Assembly: GCA_011525185.1 (NCBI GenBank)
Contig: WTIQ01000409.1
Location: 2,882-9,189, forward strand
DNA length: 6,308 nucleotides
Reading direction: 5' to 3'
Source: Paracoccaceae bacterium
GTDB lineage: Bacteria; Pseudomonadota; Alphaproteobacteria; Rhodobacterales; Rhodobacteraceae
Shown here one piece after another: positions 1-5,723 of the stretch; the stretch's first letter is position 1, and the number at the start of each line of letters is the position of its first letter. The notes beneath the pieces were generated by a model. It searched no databases, was not told the DNA's origin, and saw only the letters and a list, made by a program, of their open reading frames with translations. Position numbers and translations under genes: made by a program.

Positions 1-1
1 C

Positions 2-70
2 CCTCATGTGATGGCCCAGCTTGGAAAAGATGCCTTTGACGGACATGGCTGGGAAAAATTTGATCAATAA
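2..70 (+). CDS. C-terminal end of an unidentified protein (partial)
   Basis: An open frame runs in from the left edge and stops at TAA 68-70, giving 22 residues that end in GHGWEKFDQ. It is read as a real gene end because a hairpin with a short T-run starts 6 nt after the stop and the next gene converges on it from the other side. The visible tail is too short to assign to a family, and no motif in it is diagnostic. It is not part of an operon with the aldolase gene, which lies on the opposite strand. Confidence 0.5.
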   Translation, partial: PHVMAQLGKDAFDGHGWEKFDQ

Positions 71-75
71 GAGCA

Positions 76-97
76 GGGCGGTTCACACCGCCCCTTT
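76..97 (+). terminator. Rho-independent terminator, possibly bidirectional
   Basis: GGGCGGT (76-82) pairs perfectly with ACCGCCC (87-93) around a 4-nt TCAC loop and is followed by CTTT. It lies between two convergent stop codons (70 on the plus strand, 115 on the minus strand). Read on the minus strand the hairpin is followed by TGCTCTTATT, so it may also end the aldolase transcript. The T-tracts on both sides are short, so efficiency is uncertain. Confidence 0.6.
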
Positions 98-114
98 AAC
101 GAGGGCAATGCTCC

Positions 115-870
115 TCATTGAGCGTAATTGCTGCCTTCTTCATCCAAAATGGCCTTGAGTTCAGAGAAATGGCGTTCGTCTTGTTCTGGGTATCCTTCAA
201 GCTCTGAGGCGGTTTTTTCCGCAATCTCATCTGAGAGGATTTTCAAGGGCTGCCCAGTTTGTAAGGCGCGGATATAGGTTTCAGCGGCCCGTTCAAAGTA
301 GTAGAGCCGATTAAAGGCATCTCCAACACTTTCACCAATCACCAATACACCGTGATTGCCCATGATCATCACCTTCTTTTTGGGATCAGACAGCAGACTC
401 GCACAGCGCTCGCCCTCTTCTTCGAAGGCAAGACCGCCATAATGGTCATCAATGACATAACGATTGAAAAAGGCCGCGCAGTTTTGATCTATCGGGGGGA
501 GGGTGCTGTCTTTGAGCGAGGCCAAGACAGTCGCAAATACAGAATGAACATGCATGACGCATTTTGCGTGTTTGCAGTGACGGTGGACCGACCCATGTAG
601 ACCCCAAGCCGTAGCATCAGGAGCATTTGGACCCCGCGCGCTTTCTGGGTTATTGGCATCCAGCTCAATCAGATCACTCGCTTTGATCCGCGCAAAATGC
701 CATTGATTGGGGTTCATAAGAAAGCGGGTGCCCTCTTCGTTCACCGCAAGAGAAAAGTGATTGGCGACACCTTCGTGAAAATTGAACCGCTCGGCCCATC
801 GAAACGCCGCGGCGAGATCGACCCGTTCCTGCCAGTGATCCATATTTGCTTTGAGATGCGTCACAGACAT
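115..870 (-). CDS. Class II aldolase/adducin family protein
   Basis: A 251-residue cytoplasmic protein of the class II aldolase/adducin N-terminal fold, the family of L-fuculose-phosphate aldolase and ribulose-5-phosphate 4-epimerase. The zinc-site histidines are visible: HVHS gives His107 and His109, and the GNHG motif gives His173. An FHEGVANHFS segment (about 31-40) fits the N-terminal substrate loop, and YYFERAAE (190-197) is the helix after the third histidine. The glutamate that precedes the W..H motif in fuculose aldolase (Glu73 there) is absent: here the text is ATAWGLH (87-92 region). That is typical of the uncharacterised adducin-like branch, so aldolase chemistry cannot be assumed and the substrate is unknown. 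The ATG at 868-870 is preceded by a G6 run about 7 nt upstream, which supports this start. A 10-bp inverted repeat lies immediately upstream. The gene is convergent with the plus-strand gene ending at 70. Confidence 0.9.
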   Translation of the reverse strand: MSVTHLKANMDHWQERVDLAAAFRWAERFNFHEGVANHFSLAVNEEGTRFLMNPNQWHFARIKASDLIELDANNPESARGPNAPDATAWGLHGSVHRHCKHAKCVMHVHSVFATVLASLKDSTLPPIDQNCAAFFNRYVIDDHYGGLAFEEEGERCASLLSDPKKKVMIMGNHGVLVIGESVGDAFNRLYYFERAAETYIRALQTGQPLKILSDEIAEKTASELEGYPEQDERHFSELKAILDEEGSNYAQ

Positions 871-880
871 ATCGTGCCCC

Positions 881-915
881 CCGTGTTAGACTAGGTTTTC
901 ATCACTCTAACACGG
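881..915. promoter_or_regulatory. 10-bp perfect inverted repeat before the aldolase gene (operator or RNA hairpin)
   Basis: CCGTGTTAGA (881-890) and TCTAACACGG (906-915) are perfect reverse complements separated by 15 bp. The inner edge is only 10 bp from the aldolase ATG, and the near arm overlaps by 2 bases the G6 run (877-882) that serves as its likely Shine-Dalgarno. A second, overlapping palindrome, AACAC-G-GTGTT (909-919), reuses the far arm. It could be a repressor operator for a dimeric regulator, or a 5'-UTR stem-loop that masks the ribosome site. The sequence alone does not decide between these. Confidence 0.55.
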
Positions 916-990
916 TGTTCGCAAGTGGGGTAGAGGTATCTCCATTCCTTCTAAAAGACCCCTGCATCATCCAAAACAAAAGCAAAAACC

Positions 991-1056
991 CCCCGTCCCG
1001 TGGCACCACCAGCCCGCGCCTGCCAGTCCCTTCGGAGGGCGCAGCCCTCTTTTCTT
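991..1056. repeat. G+C-rich intergenic block with competing hairpins (REP-like or orphan terminator)
   Basis: Positions 991-1050 contain 46 G/C of 60, far above the surrounding sequence, and are flanked on the left by an A-rich stretch (971-988). Within the block GAGGGC (1035-1040) pairs with GCCCTC (1044-1049) over a 3-nt loop and is followed by TTTTCTT, which looks like a plus-strand terminator. A second hairpin, CCCT (1028-1031) with AGGG (1036-1039), uses the same bases and excludes the first. No plus-strand gene leads into it. It may be a dispersed intergenic element of the genome, or the downstream end of the VOC transcript. Copy number cannot be judged from one window. Confidence 0.35.
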
Positions 1057-1094
1057 AATGTGCACGGCGTCATGCAGACGTCTTTCCTATCAAA

Positions 1095-1517
1095 TTATAA
1101 ATGGCGGGAGGGGACAAAGATGTAGCCATCTGGTGAAAGGATACTGCATTCTCTTAGACCATGGGGCGGCTTGTCCAACGGTGGATGTAGAACATCAGCG
1201 CCCCACTTAAGGGCTGCACTGTGACATAGATCAGGGTCAGACTGGTATAACCTTATCTCTATACCAGCGCCTCTAGGCGGGTTTTCTGGGAGAAGCGCCA
1301 GAAGAGGGTGAGAGGCATATGTCCCATCGCTGTGAAGTTGAAATACCTGTTCATGATAGGTGATGATTGCAAAATTGTCGCTTACTTGATGGGCATTCAT
1401 GTCAAAAACACAGGTCAAAAACTCTACATGCTGCCGCACATCGCGCACGAGTATGTTGAGGCCCATACCTGTCAGAGACGTCCCAAAGCTAGGCGCGTCT
1501 GCCGTCTCATAGTCCAT
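1095..1517 (-). CDS. VOC superfamily (glyoxalase/bleomycin-resistance/dioxygenase fold) protein
   Basis: A 140-residue cytoplasmic protein with the paired beta-alpha-beta-beta-beta layout of the vicinal oxygen chelate superfamily. Module 1 runs about 17-65 (GLNILVRDV start, then FLTCVFDM). Module 2 runs about 84-138, with GAGIEIRLY, the HSAALKWGADVL helix and SPDGYIFVPS at the end. Two metal-ligand positions look changed: the usual His at the start of strand 1 falls on Gly19, and the Glu expected a few residues after DG near the end falls on Val135. It may therefore be a metal-free binding member and not a glyoxalase or dioxygenase. Ligand and reaction are unknown. GAGAGG about 8 nt upstream of the ATG is a usable ribosome site. 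The gene is divergent from amn and 224 bp upstream of the aldolase gene, so an operon with the latter is unlikely. Confidence 0.85.
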   Translation of the reverse strand: MDYETADAPSFGTSLTGMGLNILVRDVRQHVEFLTCVFDMNAHQVSDNFAIITYHEQVFQLHSDGTYASHPLLALLPENPPRGAGIEIRLYQSDPDLCHSAALKWGADVLHPPLDKPPHGLRECSILSPDGYIFVPSRHL

Positions 1518-1622
1518 AATCTCTTACCTCTCACAATAAAATACACCCAAGTTTTAGAATAGCGGATAGAGTGGCGCTAACGTCTCGTAGTATCGCCATG
1601 TGGCAAAATTTTTGCGACAGGA

Positions 1623-1651
1623 TGGACAATTTTGAAGGGAATCACTATAAA
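1623..1651 (+). promoter_or_regulatory. Predicted sigma-70 promoter for amn
   Basis: TGGACA (1623-1628) and TATAAA (1646-1651) each match the -35 and -10 consensus at five of six bases, with the ideal 17-bp spacer. Transcription would start about 7 nt after the -10 box, on or next to the ATG at 1658, predicting a leaderless or nearly leaderless mRNA. The location inside the longer open frame that begins with GTG at 1571 argues against that longer start. This is pattern matching only. Confidence 0.45.
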
Positions 1652-1657
1652 TTGAAG

Positions 1658-3133
1658 ATGAATTTTAAAGATAAACATCCACAGATCGTTACACCGAAAA
1701 TTAACCCTCCGACCGCATGTCATGACGCAAAAACTGCCATTGATATGCTGTGCCAACTCTATAGCGAGGGCATTGCCTTTCTCAACGACGCCTTTGATGC
1801 GCATCAAGAGAGTGAGAAGCATATTCGGTATCGCGCTTTTTATCCGCAAATTAGCATGCGCGTGATCCACCATCCCCGCGTTGATAGCCGGCTGAGTTTT
1901 GGTCACATGACAGAGCCAGGGCTCTATGCAACAACGATCACGCGGCCTGATCTCTTTTCTGGCTACTTACGTGAACAAATTGACCTTTTGCTCAAAAATC
2001 ACGGAGTTCCAGTCGAAGTGGGTCTATCAGATCGACCCATTCCTATGCATTTTGCCGTTTCACATTCAACGCATGCGACGGCAACATTTTCGATGAAAGA
2101 AGGCATACGTGATATCTTTGATGTGCCAGATTTGACGCATATCAATGACAAGATTGCTGATGGGCTAGGAGATGTCGACCTCAAGGCGCCGCGTCCACTT
2201 GCCTTGTTTTCGGCAGACCGGGTCGATTATTCGTTGGCTCGGCTGGCTCATTACACTGCAACGGATCCTGAACATTTCCAAAATTTTGTTTTGTTCACAA
2301 ACTACCAATTTTATGTGGAAAGCTTCGAAAGCTATGCGCGTGCGCAATTGGGTGATCCAGAGAGCGGCTATGTCTCTTACGTTGCGCCCGGGAATATCGC
2401 GATTTTTGATGAAAAAGAGCCTGTCCAAAAGACTGAGAAAACGCCGCAAATGCCCGCCTATCATCTCAAGCGTGAAGATGGAAACGGGATCACGCTTGTG
2501 AATATAGGCGTTGGACCGTCTAACGCAAAAACGGCAACGGATCATATCGCTGTTTTGCGCCCTCATGCTTGGCTTATGGTTGGCCATTGTGCAGGCCTTA
2601 GGAGCAGTCAGGCGCTGGGTGATTTTGTTCTCGCACATGCCTATGTGCGTGATGACAAAGTGTTGGACGCGGACTTACCCGTCTGGGTCCCTGTCCCTGC
2701 GTTGGCGGAAATTCAAATTGCTTTAGAAGAGGCTGTGGCAGACGTAACAGAGCTAAGGGGCTATGACCTCAAACGCATCATGCGCACTGGCACCGTTGCC
2801 TCCGTTGATAACCGCAATTGGGAATTACGCGACAATTCAGGCCCAATTCGACGGTTGAGTCAGTCGCGTGCAATCGCCTTAGATATGGAGAGCGCAACGG
2901 TCGCTGCAAATGGATTTCGGTTTCGAGTGCCCTACGGAACCTTGTTGTGTGTCTCTGACAAGCCCCTTCATGGAGAGCTAAAATTGCCAGGTATGGCCTC
3001 TGATTTCTATAAAACACAGGTGTCTAGACATCTTATGATCGGCATAAAAGCGATGGAAAAGCTTCGAAAAATGCCGTCTGAACGTTTACAAAGTCGTAAA
3101 TTGCGTAGTTTTGACCAGCCTCCGTTCTTATAA
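1658..3133 (+). CDS. amn: AMP nucleosidase
   Basis: AMP nucleosidase (EC 3.2.2.4) hydrolyses AMP to adenine and ribose 5-phosphate in the cytoplasm, helping to control adenylate pools. From the ATG at 1658 it is 491 residues, close to the family norm. The N-terminal domain carries RYRAFYP, DSRLSFGH and ITRPDLF. The C-terminal half is the nucleoside-phosphorylase-like domain, with NIGVGPSNAKTATDH, VGHCAGLR (about 308-315), ALDMES (Glu about 411, ribose contact) and VSDKPLHGE (Asp about 434, the expected catalytic acid). The frame is open back to a GTG at 1571, which would add 29 residues. Those residues do not look like family sequence, and a good promoter match lies inside that stretch, so 1658 is preferred. 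No Shine-Dalgarno is well placed for it: GAAGGGA at 1634-1640 is too far upstream. The gene stands alone, divergent from the VOC gene. No hairpin terminator is visible after the stop. Confidence 0.95.
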   Translation: MNFKDKHPQIVTPKINPPTACHDAKTAIDMLCQLYSEGIAFLNDAFDAHQESEKHIRYRAFYPQISMRVIHHPRVDSRLSFGHMTEPGLYATTITRPDLFSGYLREQIDLLLKNHGVPVEVGLSDRPIPMHFAVSHSTHATATFSMKEGIRDIFDVPDLTHINDKIADGLGDVDLKAPRPLALFSADRVDYSLARLAHYTATDPEHFQNFVLFTNYQFYVESFESYARAQLGDPESGYVSYVAPGNIAIFDEKEPVQKTEKTPQMPAYHLKREDGNGITLVNIGVGPSNAKTATDHIAVLRPHAWLMVGHCAGLRSSQALGDFVLAHAYVRDDKVLDADLPVWVPVPALAEIQIALEEAVADVTELRGYDLKRIMRTGTVASVDNRNWELRDNSGPIRRLSQSRAIALDMESATVAANGFRFRVPYGTLLCVSDKPLHGELKLPGMASDFYKTQVSRHLMIGIKAMEKLRKMPSERLQSRKLRSFDQPPFL

Positions 3134-3189
3134 TTCGGCTTATTTCTGGGAAAAAAGGATGTAATTGACGTTAGATTAAGCGCTAGTTG

Positions 3190-3219
3190 TTGAAACACAC
3201 TACAATATCCCATTATCTT
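3190..3219 (+). promoter_or_regulatory. Possible promoter of the HU gene
   Basis: TTGAAA (3190-3195) and TATCTT (3214-3219) are separated by 18 bp, about 40 bp before the HU start. The match is moderate. Two TACAAT hexamers (3201-3206 and 3232-3237) and a TTGACG (3165-3170) also lie in this A+T-rich leader but are not spaced as a pair. The rest of 3134-3260 holds no gene and no clear terminator for amn. Confidence 0.3.
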
Positions 3220-3260
3220 TCTTCAATGATATACAATAAATAGGTGTTAAGGAGAACATA

Positions 3261-3548
3261 ATGTCCAAGCCAATGACAAAGACGCAACTGGTTGCTGCAC
3301 TTGCAGAGGAAATGGGTACAGATAAAAAATCAGCTGGTGGTGCGTTGGAAGCAATCTGCAACCTGATCACACGTGAAGTTGCAGGCGGTGGCGCAGTGAC
3401 TTTGCCTGGTGTTGGAAAAATCTCATGCCGTGAGCGCCCGGAGCGGATGGTGCGCAACCCGTCTACAGGCGAGCAGTTCAAAAAAGAGGCGGACAAGGTG
3501 GTTAAGATGACAATCGCTAAGGCGCTTAAGGACAGCGTGAACAGCTAG
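3261..3548 (+). CDS. HU family nucleoid-associated DNA-binding protein
   Basis: A 95-residue histone-like protein of the HU/IHF family, which binds and bends DNA as a dimer in the nucleoid. The N-terminal helical part (MTKTQLVAALAEEMGTDKKSA through VITRE-like LITREV, about 5-40) forms the dimer core. LPGVGKISCRERPER (48-62) leads into the beta-arm. RNPSTGE (65-71) is the family signature, with the arm-tip proline at 67, and the C-terminal helix is VVKMTIAKALKDSV. It is a few residues longer than E. coli HU because of the short N-terminal SKPM and the SVNS end. HU is preferred over IHF subunits, but the exact paralogue is not resolved. AAGGAGA (3249-3255) lies 5 nt before the ATG, a strong ribosome site consistent with high expression. 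It is monocistronic, with a strong terminator directly after it. Confidence 0.95.
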   Translation: MSKPMTKTQLVAALAEEMGTDKKSAGGALEAICNLITREVAGGGAVTLPGVGKISCRERPERMVRNPSTGEQFKKEADKVVKMTIAKALKDSVNS

Positions 3549-3572
3549 TTTAATTTTACATAAATGTGTCTG

Positions 3573-3608
3573 AGAGGGTCAAAATTCGTTTGGCCCTCTT
3601 TGCTTTTT
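3573..3608 (+). terminator. Rho-independent terminator after the HU gene
   Basis: AGAGGGTCAAA (3573-3583) pairs with TTTGGCCCTCT (3589-3599) in an 11-bp stem with one G-T wobble and a 5-nt ATTCG loop. The T-rich run TTTGCTTTTT follows. It begins 25 bp after the HU stop and would insulate the exporter gene, which starts at 3646. Confidence 0.9.
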
Positions 3609-3645
3609 AGGCCTATACAAATCTGCCTGATAGAGGGATGTCACG

Positions 3646-4512
3646 ATGGATAAGCGCGCAATAGTAATGGGAATTGCTTTTGCCTTGATGTGGTCGTCGG
3701 CTTTTACATCTGCGCGGGTGATTGTTGCGCAAGCATCTCCATTGGCGAGCCTCTCTCTTCGGTTTTTCATCTCAGGGCTCATTGGTATTATGATTGCCAA
3801 ATGGTTGGGCCAGAGTTTTGACCTCACCCGCAATCAATGGCGAGCGACTTTCATTTTTGGGATTTTTCAAAACGCTCTTTATCTTGGGTTAAACTTTGTT
3901 GCGATGCAAACGATAGAAGCGTCGCTGGCCTCCATTATTGCCTCTTCTATGCCCTTAATGGTGGCTTTTGCAGGGTGGATTGTTTTCCGGGATAAATTGG
4001 CGCCTCTTGCGCTGGTAGGTCTTATTGCTGGGTTTGTCGGGGTCTCTTTGATCATGGGACTGCGGCTTAGCGGTGGAGCTGATTTAATGGGGCTTGCTCT
4101 TTGCGTGGCTGGCGCCTTGGCTTTGACAGTTGCGACGCTCTCGGTGCGGGGTGCAAGCGAGGGTGGCAATGTCATGATGGTGGTTGGCTTGCAAATGATT
4201 GTGGGCGCAGTTGCGCTGGGTGTTGCCTCATATTTCACAGAAGACATTCAGGTCACCATGAGTGCATCGCTTATTATGGCCTTCGTCTACACAACGCTTG
4301 TCCCAGGTTTGGCAGCCACCTTTGTATGGTTCCAGCTCGTCAATCGCATCGGCGCGATCAAAGCCGCCACATTCCACTTTCTGAACCCGTTTTTTGGTGT
4401 TTTGATTGCCGCTATTTTATTGGGTGAGGCGATGAGCCTATTGGATTTTGTTGGTGTCGGGATCATCACAGCTGGAATTTTGGCGGTTCAACTCTCCAAA
4501 TCAAAGACCTGA
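3646..4512 (+). CDS. EamA/DMT superfamily transporter (drug/metabolite exporter type)
   Basis: A 288-residue inner-membrane protein of the drug/metabolite transporter superfamily with two EamA repeats. Ten hydrophobic segments can be placed at about 5-27, 33-53, 67-87, 92-112, 119-137, 146-166, 175-195, 205-228, 240-260 and 266-284. Repeat 1 has MWSSAFTSARV and SLRFFISG, followed by ASLASIIASSMPLMVAF. Repeat 2 ends with the typical IGAIKAATFHFLNPFFGVL and LLGEAMS stretch. Such proteins usually export amino acids, nucleobases or other small metabolites, but the substrate cannot be read from sequence. GAGGG lies about 9 nt upstream of the ATG and supports the start. The HU terminator separates it from the gene before, so it needs its own promoter, which I could not place convincingly in the 37 bp available. 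Its stop codon is 4 bp from that of aroC on the other strand. Confidence 0.93.
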   Translation: MDKRAIVMGIAFALMWSSAFTSARVIVAQASPLASLSLRFFISGLIGIMIAKWLGQSFDLTRNQWRATFIFGIFQNALYLGLNFVAMQTIEASLASIIASSMPLMVAFAGWIVFRDKLAPLALVGLIAGFVGVSLIMGLRLSGGADLMGLALCVAGALALTVATLSVRGASEGGNVMMVVGLQMIVGAVALGVASYFTEDIQVTMSASLIMAFVYTTLVPGLAATFVWFQLVNRIGAIKAATFHFLNPFFGVLIAAILLGEAMSLLDFVGVGIITAGILAVQLSKSKT

Positions 4513-4516
4513 GCGT

Positions 4517-5623
4517 TTATCCAATCTGACCACCGTTTTCAGGGCCGACTTGTCCACGGTGCAAGAGGAGATGATCCAAGAGAACACAGGCCATCATGGC
4601 CTCTCCCACAGGCACTGCGCGAATACCTACACAGGGGTCATGGCGCCCCTTTGTCACGACATCTATAGGCTTGCCTGATTTAGAGATCGATTTTCGCGGT
4701 GTCAGAATAGAGGATGTCGGCTTAACGGCAAATCGAACAACAATATCCTGACCAGTTGAAATACCGCCTAAAATGCCACCCGCGTGATTAGACGAGTAGC
4801 TAGGCTGACCATCGTTTCCAAGGTAAATTTCATCCGCATTTTGTGATCCAGTGAGGGCGGCTGACGCCATGCCTTCCCCAATTTCGACCCCTTTCACAGC
4901 ATTAATTGACATCATAGCGGCGCTTAAATCCGTGTCTAACTTGGCATAAATTGGTGCGCCAAGCCCAGCAGGTGCATTTTTTGCTACAACCTCTATCACG
5001 GCTCCCACGGACTCATGCGATTTACGAATATCATCTAGGTATTTGGACCAACCGTCGAACGCTTCGGCGTCGGGCATCCAGAAAGGGTTTTGGTCAATAA
5101 AATCCCAGTCAAAGCGGGTACGATCTATTGTTTGTTCGCCCATTTGGACCATATACCCTTTTATTTCGAGCGAAGGGCACAACACATGTAGAGCTGCACG
5201 TGCAACGCCACTTGCTGCGACTCTTGCGGCAGTTTCACGGGCAGAAGAGCGCCCGCCACCGCGATAATCTCTGATCCCGTATTTTTGCCAATATGTGATG
5301 TCTGCGTGACCTGGTCTGAACGTATCGGCAATATCGCCATAATCCTTTGAGCGCTGATCCGTGTTGCGGATCATGAGCTGGATCGGTGTTCCCGTGGTTT
5401 TCCCCTCAAAAACCCCAGAGAGAATCTCAACTTCGTCGGCTTCGCGTCGCTGTGTTGTAAATTTATTTTGACCAGGTTTGCGCTTGTCGAGCCAAATTTG
5501 AATATCAGCTGCATCAATCGGTACATTTGGTGGACAGCCATCTATCGTAGCGCCCAAAGCAGGACCATGACTTTCGCCCCATGTCGTCACGCAAAAAAGA
5601 TGTCCGAAACTGTTAAAGCTCAT
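4517..5623 (-). CDS. aroC: Chorismate synthase
   Basis: Chorismate synthase (EC 4.2.3.5) converts 5-enolpyruvylshikimate 3-phosphate to chorismate, the last common step to aromatic amino acids and folate, using reduced FMN. The 368 residues match the usual length. All three family signatures are intact: GESHGPALGATIDGCP (16-31), GGGRSSARETAARVA (122-136) and RHDPCVGIRAVPVGEA (327-342). The two catalytic histidines are present as His19 in GESHG and His106 in RPGHAD. GGAGGA about 8 nt upstream of the ATG is a strong ribosome site. A TATATT box (5648-5653, minus strand) could be the -10 of its promoter, with a TTGTTT (5669-5674) at a short 15-bp spacing, so the promoter call is weak. The chemoreceptor fragment lies 100 bp upstream on the same strand. 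The gene is convergent with the EamA exporter. Confidence 0.97.
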   Translation of the reverse strand: MSFNSFGHLFCVTTWGESHGPALGATIDGCPPNVPIDAADIQIWLDKRKPGQNKFTTQRREADEVEILSGVFEGKTTGTPIQLMIRNTDQRSKDYGDIADTFRPGHADITYWQKYGIRDYRGGGRSSARETAARVAASGVARAALHVLCPSLEIKGYMVQMGEQTIDRTRFDWDFIDQNPFWMPDAEAFDGWSKYLDDIRKSHESVGAVIEVVAKNAPAGLGAPIYAKLDTDLSAAMMSINAVKGVEIGEGMASAALTGSQNADEIYLGNDGQPSYSSNHAGGILGGISTGQDIVVRFAVKPTSSILTPRKSISKSGKPIDVVTKGRHDPCVGIRAVPVGEAMMACVLLDHLLLHRGQVGPENGGQIG

Positions 5624-5723
5624 GGCTACGATCCTCCGTGGCTATCGAATATAAGGCCTCGCTCGGGGAAACAACCAGATTCACGCGTAAATGTGGCAAG
5701 ACGGGGTGAGAGGAAAGGGCGCG

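Noticed and set aside
352..600. 82-codon plus-strand open frame inside the aldolase gene
   Set aside because: It is a shadow of the aldolase coding strand and has no motif or ribosome site.
1571..1657. N-terminal extension of AMP nucleosidase from the GTG at 1571
   Set aside because: It does not look like the family N-terminus, has a weak ribosome site and contains a good promoter match, so the start was placed at 1658.
2165..2638. 157-codon minus-strand open frame inside amn
   Set aside because: It is antisense to the well-recognised AMP nucleosidase domain, with no family resemblance or ribosome site; it is a by-product of codon composition.
3205..3232. ATATC...GATAT imperfect inverted repeat in the HU leader
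   Set aside because: Arms of only 5 bp in A+T-rich sequence are expected by chance.
3200..3496. 98-codon minus-strand open frame across the HU gene
   Set aside because: It lies opposite a clear HU gene and its promoter, with no recognisable motif.
3879..4247. 122-codon minus-strand open frame inside the EamA gene
   Set aside because: Its Pro/Ala/Thr-rich low-complexity translation is the expected antisense image of a membrane-protein gene.
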